Shown in pieces: positions 15,027 through 25,759 of a stretch of 64,000 nucleotides of DNA. Below the pieces are notes generated by a model, which saw only the letters and a list, made by a program, of their open reading frames with translations, searched no databases and was not told where the DNA came from. The first letter of the stretch is position 1, and each line of letters begins with the position of its first letter. A program made the position numbers and the translations under genes. This DNA is from Chrysomallon squamiferum (taxonomy: Eukaryota > Mollusca > Gastropoda > Neomphalida > Peltospiridae), in assembly GCA_012295275.1 (NCBI GenBank), contig CM022674.1, forward strand, positions 9,016,260 through 9,080,259, given 5' to 3'.

Positions 15027-15039
15027 ATCTCTTAGTAAG
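15027..15039. repeat. Target-site duplication of the LINE, 3' copy
   Basis: Thirteen bases matching 17894-17906 at 12 positions, immediately next to the poly-T tract that is the LINE's tail on the minus strand. Confidence 0.75.
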
Positions 15040-17893
15040 TTTTTTTTTTTTTTTTTTTAATTTTATTGGCAATGGTAAGTTTACAAAATATGATTTACAA
15101 AATATAAATACAAGGAACAAAAACAAAAACTACTCAAGCATGTATAACAAGTATTTACAAAAACACATGGAGTATTTCACAACTGAACTCCTTTTTTACC
15201 TGATTGATATATCTGCATGGTTGTACTAAATATATATTTTTACAGATACATTTAAAAACCAGTTGATTAAACCAACTTTAATTTAAAAAAATAAAACTGA
15301 GACACGGAATACTTATTCAATGGCTTCTAAAACCGCAACAAAGAGGCACCACTTTTCAGTATGATCGTCCCCTTGCAAACTTATTTACGATATTATTTTT
15401 TCTATCATATAATAACTTTTTGCCATGGCTAGAAGACGAGGAAATGATAGTGAAGTGTTAGCTACACGATCATATATATATATATGTATGTATTGTTTTG
15501 TTATTAAAATTAAATGATTAAGTATTTTTTGTCCTGTTTGTAAACCAAATATTATCTTTCTATCATTTATAATTGTATTAGTTTGTTTAGTACATAATCT
15601 GGGTGTTAAATATACCTTTTTCCATATTAATGGATAGTTATCATTTATTAGGTCAGACCAGCAGATTTGTGCTGTTGGCAGATGTACATTCATTCCTAGG
15701 TCACAACCTTTATTAATTTTTGTCATTAATAAACATACATTGGACACAAAGTAATAAATAGATTTATCTGTCCTTGTAATTGTTGGACAATGCATTTCCA
15801 CTTTTCAGGGATACCATGAATTACCATTTTGTAATCTAAAAAGGTTCCTCCTATGTTATATTTTTGTTTTAACTCTGCAAAAGGAATGATGTATCCTGTT
15901 TCTGTTAAAAGATTTCGGATGTGTGTTGTTATACCAATTGTGGAAAAATAATTACTTGTTTTTAAAATGTGTGTTGTACCATAGGGGCTCATTTACTATT
16001 TCGTCACAAGTTTCAATTTTTATTTTTAGCACAAGATCTTTCCATGCATTCAATACATCATTCCAAAAAGGATTTTAAAACTTTTTATTTATATATTTGC
16101 CAACATTGGCTCCCTCTTTAGATAAACATTGATTATCTATATATTTATTTAAAAACATTTCCAGTTGCTCTCCGATTGAAAGTAGCGTCTTAACCAAGAA
16201 ACTTTTAAAGCTTTAATGCATGTTAATGTTTCAGCCATTTTTGACCCACTGTCAGTATAATTTTTTGTAATAGCTGAGTGTTTAATTCTATCTGGATCAG
16301 AAATGAGAAAACATTTTTTTTTTTTTTAATATATATTCTTTAGGTGGGTTTGGCAGGCTGGTAAAAATATGAGTTTGTTTTGACATAGCTAATGTTTTTA
16401 CAACAGTTACCCTACCACATATAGTTCCACACCTGCCATGCCATGAATTTAACCGTTTTTCAATTTTTACCAGCTTTTCATCCAAATATTGTCTAGCTGT
16501 TTATTAAGTGTTAGACCTAGAACCTCAAAATTGTTTTCACATCAGTCTAGACTTAGCCGTTTGCACTTTTCTGCCATAGTATTTGCAAGGGAACCTAAAC
16601 CGATAGTTTTTGGTTTTTTCTATATTTATTTTCAGGCCTGATATATCTCTAAAAATTGTAATTGCTCATCTAGTTTTCGTCATTTGATCAAAGAGCTGGT
16701 TGCTTATATAATTATATTTAGTATCATAATTTATATACTTGCTATCTGTTGGTCAACTGTCCTTTTATCCAAAAAATAAATAAATAAATAAATATATGTA
16801 TATATATTAATAAGCTAATAACTATCTTTGCTGGATCACACTAACAAAAGATAACACACCAGCAAGTAAGTTTTGGGGTAAGCTTCATGTATGTTGTAAA
16901 CTAACCAAAATGTACTAAATACATACGCACATATGTATATGACTTGCTTATTTGAAAAACAATATGGGCATCATGTATTTGAATTTAAATATGCACAAAG
17001 ACTACAATAATGGCTGGTGGAGGAGCTGGAGATGGAAGACTGGTTGTTACTGGAAGGCTTCTCTTGGGTTGGCCAAGTTGATGAACATTTATAAAACTCA
17101 TAGATTCTTCATTTGTCTCATTTAGCTTCACTGACTTCAACAACTGCCTCTGTATCTTCTTTTCCTAGTGACTGATCCACTTGTACATCATAAATCAATA
17201 GGTTTCACTTTCTTTCACAAATTTCTAATTTAATCAGTTGATTTTCTAACTGTAATTTTATCATCAGTTTGGCTTTTAATTATATTCTGACACTGATGAA
17301 TATTTTCATTTTTGATTTAATAATCTATACATCAAACAATAAACTTTTAACAGCCTCGTTCACTTCAAACTTAATTTCAGTTTTTGTTGAATCTATTTGC
17401 AACTTAATGTTTAATTCTAAACTAGACAACTTTTCATTTACCTTTTGCAATAACATCTTTTCCAGTTGCACCATTTTTGTTTCCATACCTTTAATCGCCT
17501 CATGGACCTGTACTATCTCAGTTTTTTGTCATTTTTTGTTTTAGAGCTAATGGGTTGTCTCTGGGGGACTTTCTTCAGCTCCTTATAGTACATTTTCCTT
17601 CATTCAAACTCTGGGCCATTCACCTTGTCAACACAAAACGTACTGGTCATTAATTAAACTTCCAAAATGGCGGTCACGTGCAAAGCCTGCATGTTTACAA
17701 AACATTTGTTTATGGACAGCGGCAACTCACCTTACTCACAAACATCTTGAAACTTTGGACGACGACTAGTTTGTACAAACTCACACAAACACTTCTAGTC
17801 AACTTTGCTTGGCATCAACTCAACTTTGAAAAACAATTTCCCTGAGCGAGTACTATTACATGACCATCTTAGTCACAGGCATGTAACTCTCTC
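15040..17893 (-). mobile_element. Degenerate L1/Tx1-like LINE, internally deleted, with target-site duplication
   Basis: The element reads on the minus strand from about 17893 to a poly-A tail (poly-T at 15040-15058 on plus). Near 17200-17560 it encodes a coiled-coil ORF1-like part and a broken match to the ORF1 motif around NLLIYDVQ. At 16400-16700 it has the C-terminal reverse-transcriptase region (SGLKINIEKTKT, then RLNSWHGRCG and RVTVVKTLAMS), and at 15385-15990 the typical ORF2 end (NDRKIIFGLQTGQKILNHL). Frames are broken by stops and shifts, and the endonuclease and most of the reverse transcriptase are absent, so a central deletion has occurred near 16800-17020. ATCTCTTAGTAAG at 15027-15039 and ATCTCTTAATAAG at 17894-17906 form a 13-bp target duplication with one mismatch. 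Confidence 0.85.
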
Positions 17894-17906
17894 ATCTCTT
17901 AATAAG
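17894..17906. repeat. Target-site duplication of the LINE, 5' copy
   Basis: Partner of the duplication at 15027-15039; it fixes the 5' end of the element at about 17893. Confidence 0.75.
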
Positions 17907-18127
17907 TAAATCTAAAGAGATCTAAAATTGGCTATGCATATTGTACAAAGATACCGTTAATTCCCAAATTATAATTAATTTAAAGTTTTTGTTGCATAAA
18001 GCAGTGAGTTGAAAAAGCTTCAGATACAATCACTTTTCTTTCAGTTTATGTTGAGGGATATAAAAATGAACCATATGTTACTTGATTAAGATTTGTTTAT
18101 TTTTCAAAATAACAGAATTTTTGCATT

Positions 18128-18765
18128 GTTACTCTGGGTGATTTCAGAGTTTGATTGTGGCTTATAGAGGAGAAAGGAAATGAGAAAGAGAGAAGAGAAT
18201 TCTGGGTGATTGACTTGGAGTGATTTCAGAGTTTAGCTGCAGTGTTACAAAGAAGAAACAAAATATGAAAGAGAAGAGAATTCTGGGTGATTGACTTGGA
18301 GTGATTTCAGAGTTTAGCTGCAGTGTTACAAAGAAGAAACAAAATATGAAAGAGAAGAGAATTCTGGGTGATTGACTTGGAGTGATTTCAGAGTTTAGCT
18401 GCAGTGTTACAAAGAAGAAACAAAATATGAAAGAGAAGAGAATTCTGGGTGATTGACTTGGATTTTCAGAGTTTAGCTGCAGTGTTACAAAGAAGAAACA
18501 AAATATGAAAGAGAAGAGAATTCTGGGTGATTGACTTGGAGTGATTTCAGAGTTTAGCTGCAGTGTTACAAAGAAGAAACAAAATATGAAAGAGAAGAGA
18601 ATTCTGGGTGATTGACTTGGGTGATTTCAGAGCTTGAGGATTTCAGAGTTTAGCTGCAGTGTTACAAAGAAGAAACAAAATATGAAAGAGAAGAGAATTC
18701 TGGGTGATTGACTTGGAGTGATTTCAGAGTTTAGCTGCAGAGGAGAACTGAAATATGAGAAAATA
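18128..18765. repeat. 81-bp minisatellite, about eight copies
   Basis: ATTCTGGGTGATTGACTTGG starts at 18199, 18280, 18361, 18442, 18520, 18601 and 18697. Spacings are 81, 81, 81, 78, 81 and 96 bp; the odd ones come from a 3-bp loss and a 15-bp partial duplication. A diverged first copy starts near 18130. Units are nearly identical, which suggests recent expansion. It lies 0.22 kb from the LINE's 5' end. Confidence 0.9.
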
Positions 18766-20609
18766 CATTTGTTAGGTAATTAACCAGATTTATGAATTTA
18801 ATTGACACAGGATAGTAATTCAGTGAATTATTTATCTCCAGAAGAAAAACTGTTTCAGAATTAAATATCTGAACATATTTTAACAGAAACATCTATCATT
18901 CTAAAATATGTTGTGTCACAATGGCATCCAACAGTTTATCATATAATTTCACCTCAGACAACATCTACTATAAGTTTATTTTTACTTTTATTACTGCACA
19001 TTTCAAACAATATTTTTTTATTCGTTTGTTCATCATATAAAGAGAAATATTGACTATGCATTAAGATGTTTACAGAAATATTTGTATAGTTATTTCGTTT
19101 CACTTTTTAAATTTGTTTTAGAGAGAGAGAGAGAGAGAGGTATTATAAAGAGTATAAAATAAAAAGGTAGTATGTAGTTAGTAGCAGTAGTTAATTTCAT
19201 CTGATGTACTTGAAAACAGCTGTGCTACATCAGATTAAGTCAGATTTAATATTTAATACTGAACATATTAATGTAAATACAGGCTTTTTAAAATATCATA
19301 AGTACTGTATAAGTATGGCTTATTCAAAAATCTCTTACAAAAAGTGAGATTGAATATTATCTTGCAGTTAATTTAGTGAAAAACATGTCAAGTTTATCAT
19401 CCTAAATGTTTCAGTATTATTAATACATTTTCTGTCATTACTTTTTTAACATTTATCATTACATACTGCTTTCTGATATTATTTTTTTCGCATTCTGGTT
19501 GTATAATCTCAAACACCATATGGTGCCCAGGAAAATGTCTGAATTGCTGGAACTTTCAGCTCACCATGCTAAATTGTATTCTTTATTTTTTTTTTTTTTT
19601 TTTTTTTTTACTGTTTGTTTAATAAAATATGAAATGTACTGTAGTTTTTCTTCTTGTTTTATTTTTTTTATTTTGCAAAAATACATTAATAATATTAATA
19701 ATAATAATAATAATAATAATATAAATTCTGAAAAAATAAAATAAAAGTAAAGTGAGAAAACACTGGGAGTAATATTAAATGTGCCGTCAACAAACACCTG
19801 CTGAATGTTACTAAATTCTTCCAAGCATTAAGATTTGATTCAGGTATTCCATTCATATAGAAGGCTGGGTTAGAGAGATTTTTAAAAACTTTATCTTAAT
19901 TTATAATTTTTGATATTTTATTTATTTATTTATTTATTTATCTATTTATTTATATATTTATTTATTTTAAAGATTTAGAATTTTAAAATAAAAATAATAA
20001 TACTGTCATGAACATGCTAGAAAAAAAGAAAACTGAAGATCAGTATCTAGGATACAGAAGCAGATATGACATAGACAGTGACTTTCTCCATAATTTGAAA
20101 GTATATTAAAAGCTTGTAATGTGAAATCAGACAGACACAAATACTTTCATCTGGAATGTCTGGGAAAATGTCTGTGTTACATCAAATTAAAAGTAAGTCA
20201 GTTTCAGAAAATCGTATTTATTTTAGATCCACTGGGTTTTTTAATGATCTGATGGAAAGGTCATTTTTGGTCAATAATTTTTTCAGACTAGTGATTTAGG
20301 TTTTCTTTTTTTTCTTTTTATTATTATTATTGCTATTATTTTTTCTTTTATTATTTGATTTTAAGTTTGTGTGTGTGTATTATATCAGTACAAAATTAAG
20401 AAAAAAAATCATTTTTTTTCTGTAGCAAAATGTTTTTTCTAATACTAAACCATTAAATCCATTAAATTAACATTTGGCATAATAGCAATTCATTCATTCA
20501 TTCATAAGAAACATTGATATCTACATTTTAAATTTTTTATTTTACTTTATCAAGACTAATAGTTTTTATAGTTTTAATATATATATATATTTTTTTTTTT
20601 TCCCCTTAG
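18766..20609. other. Intergenic or intronic AT-rich DNA
   Basis: Contains a short (GA)n tract near 19121-19140, poly-T at 19587-19609, (AAT)n near 19686-19720 and TTTA repeats near 19920-19965. Two related stretches starting near 19197 and 20142 share a motif with core CTGTG(C/T)TACATCA and may be old dispersed-repeat copies. No gene is supported. Confidence 0.4.
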
Positions 20610-21295
20610 GTTTCAAAACTGTTAGAAACATCTTCATCTTTTCTGTGTTTTCTCTTCAACTGCAGTATGTACATCTTCACTGTAAGTCTTTTTGTTATTA
20701 TCTTTCACTATATGTGTTCTGATTAAACAATAAATGCTAACTGTGCGTTATGCTGAATACAGTCACCAAGAGAATGTGTAATGTACAATGAAAATATTTA
20801 TTATTTGTAGATTTGAAATCCAACGAATTCAAAGGAATTGATACTGGAGGCAGCATCTATAAAGATACATTTGAAAAACTCAATCATGCCTGGATGCTGA
20901 AAGATAAAAATGATGACCACACTGCATTGAAGAGACTGATTCAAAAAGCTGGAAATGTTTACCAAGCAAATTTATCTGATTCTGCTGAAATACCAGATCT
21001 TTATCTTTCAAAAATCAGAGAAATGTTTATAAACTCAGATGAAGTGAATTTGAAGAGCCAAAGGTTAAGAAGAAATGCTACATTGAAGGAAAATGATTCA
21101 CTGATCAGAAACAAACCCAGAGAGAAGTTGTCAATCCTCCTTATTCTAAAACAAATCAATCAGCTTCTTGCCTTCATTGTCAACAGAAGAGACAAACATC
21201 AGCAACCACATCGACATTTGCACAGGCAGAAACATGGTGGTCAAGAGAAGGAAAAAGCCCCAAAAGAGAACACTGCACCATTATTTGTTGGTTAA
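20610..21295 (+). CDS. Unrecognised protein, terminal exon(s), 5' part not found
   Basis: An acceptor TTATTTGTAG ends at 20810 and is followed by a frame open to TAA at 21293-21295, about 160 codons. The first two thirds look like real protein: charged, mixed composition, with FEKLNHAWML and IPDLYLSKIREMF. A possible upstream exon, 20610-20681, has good acceptor (CCCCTTAG) and donor (CTGTAAGT) signals, and one of its frames joins in phase with the downstream frame. After about 21120 the frame becomes rich in K, Q and H, while another frame there reads more naturally and ends near 21307, so a frameshift or pseudogene is possible. I recognise no family. No start codon was found. Confidence 0.4.
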
Positions 21296-21299
21296 ATAC

Positions 21300-22844
21300 A
21301 GTTTATCCCTAGCATTTTATCTCAGTCAACTTTTAATCTATCTGGATAATAAAATAAATAATTATCTGAATTTTCAGTAATAGTGAATTTTGTACTTTTG
21401 AAAATATTGTAAACAGTACATTAAAGATTTCATAACAATTATTGTTTAAAAAACATGTGTATAAATTAAACAAGTTTATGAAATAACAAAAAATATTTCA
21501 ACCAAAATGTTAATGTATTCTCAAGATTTCTTTGGATGAAAAAATAAACAATCCTTCCAACAATCAATGCAAGATGTTTTGTTTATTATTTATTTTTCAA
21601 ATTTATTGTGCAAAATAGAGAAATGTGTAAACAACTTATTTCCCATCAAGAAATTTTACAAGATTTAAAAAAAAAAAAATTATCTTTTATTTTAATATTT
21701 TAGTATTCTCATCTTTTTCCATTTTGTATTTACAGTATTTTTTAAAAAGAAAAAACTGTAGTGTAGCATAATCCTCATACATACATACATACAGAGAGAG
21801 AGACATGCAGAAACACATATTAACACTCGTCCATACATATCCACACCAACACATACACAGTGATACTTGAGAATATTTTTAAATTTTAACATTTCTTAGT
21901 TTCATTTTTTTTTTGTTAATGTTTTATGCATATTTTTCTTCTATCATTGTCAAAGACTTAATATTTTGAAATATTGCAGCATTATATGTTTCCTTGAAAA
22001 TCAGAATAAACGTCACAATGTAAATCATGTAAACAAACTATGCTGTTGCTGGAGAGTAATGAATATATTTGAGATACATAGGTGGAACGTTTCTGTATGA
22101 AAAAGCAAACATAGCTACTTGTTCAGCTACTTTTACATTTTTATACAAACCTTCCAATTCATTCAGTGATAGATCACTGTGGATTATGGAGGAATGAAAT
22201 AATAATTGAAAATAAAAAAAAAAGCCCTTGATAAATTTACAGTTCAAGTGATCATTAATGTTAAACTGATAATTAAATTTACCTGTTTCGGAAATGGCTG
22301 GACACACATTCATGTTTATTATGTACTGTTTAATTATTTTAATAACTAGGTTGTAGAATTCTGACTGACTGTAGAAAAGTAGAGATACGGTGTGACTGAT
22401 AAAGTACCAAGTCAAACAGTATTAACACTGCATACCATTCTTCTTGAAGTGTCTCATTCAGTTGAAGACTAAACGTGGATTAATGGAGCAGGTTTACCAA
22501 GTTTACTGATATTGGAAGTATATATATATATTTATTTTTTACATTCAACATATATAACTATACCGTTCTAAAATAGTGAAAATTTGTTTTATATCACTGT
22601 AACATATTCGTGTATCATCACTAATACAATTAAATATAAAATAACGTGATAGAAATGACTATTGAAATTAACAGGTTAAAAGCAATAAAATTCCACAGAA
22701 CAATGAAAAGAATTACGTTTTTTTATTTTAAGAGTAAGGTTTCTGTAATTGTTCTATGAACAAACTATTTCTAACACATTTGTCGTTATTCGTTAGCCAG
22801 TAAAAAAGCGAGAGAAGAAAAGTCCGAGTCTTGAAAAGAGGCGA
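21300..22844. other. AT-rich intergenic DNA
   Basis: Contains a poly-A tract near 21667-21679, (ACAT)n near 21776-21792 and a short TA run near 22521-22530. The right end includes the 3'UTR of the minus-strand pathogen-related gene: its first AATAAA on the minus strand lies near 22722-22727. No frame has convincing protein composition. Confidence 0.4.
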
Positions 22845-23605
22845 TTAGCTGAGTTTTTTTCCTGTAACAGGACACGTGTTCTTGTCCATGTGCAGTAAAC
22901 TCGCCATCATAGGATTCGGGTCGTAGTAGATCTCAAGTGCCTGGATCTTCATATCTTTCGTCACCTTGGCAATGCACATTCCATACAGTTCAAGCTTCTC
23001 TCCTGTAGGTCCGTGACCTTTGAACGTGCCCTCGTACGTGCCCCAGTGTCGCCATGTAAACGTAACTGATGGCGGACCTAATATTACAGACACATTATTG
23101 AAAAGAAGTTATTTATCATTTATGATAACAGCTCAGACAATGGTTTTTTTATTTGTGTCTCAAAAAAAAAAAAAAAAAAAGCAATTTAGAAGAAAGCTGG
23201 AGTGGAATTAACTAGACAAAGTAAAATATACGGTCAGTACTGTTAGGTTAACTAACAGATTTCTCTACTTGTACAATATCTAGCTGGCAAGACCAATGTT
23301 TGGTCGACAGTAGTAGCTTATATTCCTTATGGTTGTGAGAAAAATTATTTTAAAGAATGGCTATCAAAGGCATGATGTGACTAGTTAAGGGGGAAGAGGG
23401 TTCATTTGCTTTTTCAAACTTTTCCCCATTTTTATAGACAATTTTTCGTCCATGATGACCAGTTGTATAAAAGTAGTTTCGAATCATTAAACATCATTGT
23501 GCTGTAATACAACTAAATTCATTATGAAAGTTAAGTTATTTGCAAACATTTCGGATTTTATCAAACATACAACTTAAGAAAACCTGAATTCACATTAATT
23601 AATTC

Positions 23606-23666
<61 letters not shown>

Positions 23667-24921
23667 AGAGAACCTGAAAAAAGGTCAAGCAGTTCCCAGG
23701 CGAACCCTCCAGGCATGGCGTCTCTGAACAACGAGTGAGACGTCTGGTTGGATTCCGCGTCCGCATCGTACAGCACGCAGTTCTGCAGGAAGATGTTGTA
23801 GTTGCCCATGTCGATGTTTCCCTTCAGGCCCGTCTTATATAAACTGTTAATACTGATAGTGAATGCATCCTTATCCACACACTTCCAGTCCTGTACAGTA
23901 CACATTTATATATACACATACATAAATACACAAATACCAACTTACAAAACGTACATTGTAGAATATATTAATTACAAAGTTGAAAAATACAGAATTTTAT
24001 ATATATATATATGTCAACACAACAACAGCAATACAAACGTGCGCGCATACCTACCAGCCCACTTTCTCCATGCACGCACACACTGACAATGACAAAGACG
24101 GATACATGGAGTTGAATTTATCTGATCACAATTATATAAAGCCAAAATATAGCGAAATATATTTTGGCTTTATATAATTGTGATCAGATAAATTCAACTC
24201 CGTGTATTAACTATAGATGTTTTATTCGACTAATTTTATATATATATATATATATAAAATCTTAAGATTATCTAGTTTCAACATATAAAATAAATAAAGA
24301 ATAAAATAACATCAAATATATTAAATAAATATGTATTAATAATTATAATCAGTAAATAAACTGCTTTTAACTGCCGACATGTGCAAATAATTAAAATTCT
24401 GTTTGACTGTAATAACCTTTTACGGGAAAATACGCGATGACGTTTTTACTTTGTAAACTGCGTTAATCAGCGGCCGAGTTTAGTGTGACAAACTACACGT
24501 CAATATGCAGTGTAATCTGTGTCATTAACGGCGTGTTGTATAATATGTATGTGCGTTACAAATACATATAACTTAACTTTATATCCACGTAGTAACTTTA
24601 TATTACTGTCACAATTTAAAATTCACTTATCCTTGTCATTATGTTCTAAGCCCCTATACATGATAATGAACACATTAAGCATTGGATCCTTAACGCTAAT
24701 GCAATTAGTAAATACAAACTTACGTTTTCGTCAATTTTGTGCGAACTTTCCATTTCCCATGTTTTCACTAGATTTTCTACAAGTTTCTCAAGTGATTCAG
24801 CTTTGTGATTTCGTGACTTTTCTTTTAAATATTTCATGTCCACTCTGGAGAAATCGGGTTTACCGTGGGCCCATTTTATGTTTGGATCGTCCATAAACTG
24901 TCTGGTCGGTGGGTCGCCCAT
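22845..24921 (-). CDS. Pathogen-related protein (NTF2/SnoaL-like fold), complete
   Basis: Three minus-strand exons: 24724-24921, 23674-23890 and 22845-23077. Introns are GT-AG with phases 0 and 1, and the total of 648 bases gives 215 residues. The start is chosen because ATG at 24921 sits in a strong Kozak context (CCACCATGG) just below a TATA box. The sequence carries features I associate with the pathogen-related protein family first described in barley and also found in invertebrates: an N-terminal DDPNIKWAHGKPDFS, a central NYNIFLQNC, an MPGGFAWELLDLFSGPP block and a C-terminal FTWRHWGTYEG with EIYYDPNP. No signal peptide or membrane segment is seen, so it is probably cytosolic. Its biochemical role is unknown; a link with immunity is only implied by the family name. 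Intron 1 holds a foldback element and intron 2 has (ATT)n beside the donor. Confidence 0.9.
23604..23665. repeat. (ATT)n microsatellite abutting exon 2 donor of the pathogen-related gene
   Basis: About 20 ATT units. On the minus strand it starts only 8 bases into intron 2, after the donor CAG|GTTCTC. Confidence 0.9.
24101..24208. repeat. Foldback element in intron 1 of the pathogen-related gene
   Basis: Arms 24108-24151 and 24158-24201 are perfect 44-bp reverse complements around a 6-base loop (GCGAAA), and pairing continues a few bases outward with mismatches. It may be a foldback MITE or a recent inverted duplication. No target duplication could be assigned. Confidence 0.85.
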
Positions 24922-24957
24922 GGTGGATGTCAATGGAATGACTGCAGAGCGATCGGC

Positions 24958-24965
24958 TTTATATA
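24958..24965 (-). promoter_or_regulatory. TATA box of the pathogen-related gene
   Basis: TATATAAA on the minus strand, 37 bases upstream of the ATG at 24921. Usual TATA spacing would put the transcription start near 24930, leaving a 5'UTR of only about 10-15 bases. Confidence 0.65.
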
Positions 24966-25759
24966 ACCAGGGCAGGCTAACCACCGGAGGAAAAAAACTA
25001 AAATGTCAGAGACCCGACCTAGAATGCCCGTTAACATCACGTAGCACTTTTAGGTAATTCCAGAATATATCAGTGGTTATTGAAAATCAAACTAAAACAT
25101 ATTTGGCGATTTTTCAGTGTCAGATTAAAAAAGTACACGAATCATATGTGTACATACATACATACATATGTTATTTTCACGTGTTCGTTATTTTCATAAA
25201 TAAACACATTCTTGAATATCCATTAATAATAATATTATACATTTCATTTTATTTAAAACAGTTATAAATTCTTAGAAAAGAAGCAAAATCCACATTTCAC
25301 GTGATACATGTACTCACTGGAGAAAAGTAATTTCTACATGCTAATAGATGATTTTATAAAACATTTCTTTATTTTTGCACTGATGCTCTTGACTGTCTTT
25401 CCATCGGAAGAATTTCGATATTATAAATAAATAAAATCGTAATAAATAATAAAGAAATATTTTAATAAAAAATCTTTTGGCTTGAACGTGTCGTATTAGG
25501 CGTAGTGCGCGTGACTGGCGAGCGATCAGTGTACAAAGCGTTACGTCTCCCAGATAGCAGAACACTGTGTCATTCAGTGGAAACGAATGTCATTTGACCG
25601 TCAACTATAACACCGGCTACTACTGCTTACCGAATTATTATCTTTACCAATCCATTTGCTGTTATTACTACTAAGACTACTGCTTCCACTACATCGAGTT
25701 ATTATCTTTACTACCTCATTTATAAGTATTACTACTATTAGTACATAGTTGTTTTACAG
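24966..25759. other. Upstream flank of the pathogen-related gene
   Basis: No gene is supported. From about 25615 there are diverged TACTGCT-type repeats that grade into the 64-bp minisatellite. Confidence 0.4.

Noticed and set aside
17660-17680. AAAATGGCGG, a YY1-like motif that could mark a promoter
   Set aside because: It lies inside the LINE remnant and in antisense orientation to it; there is no evidence of a gene start.
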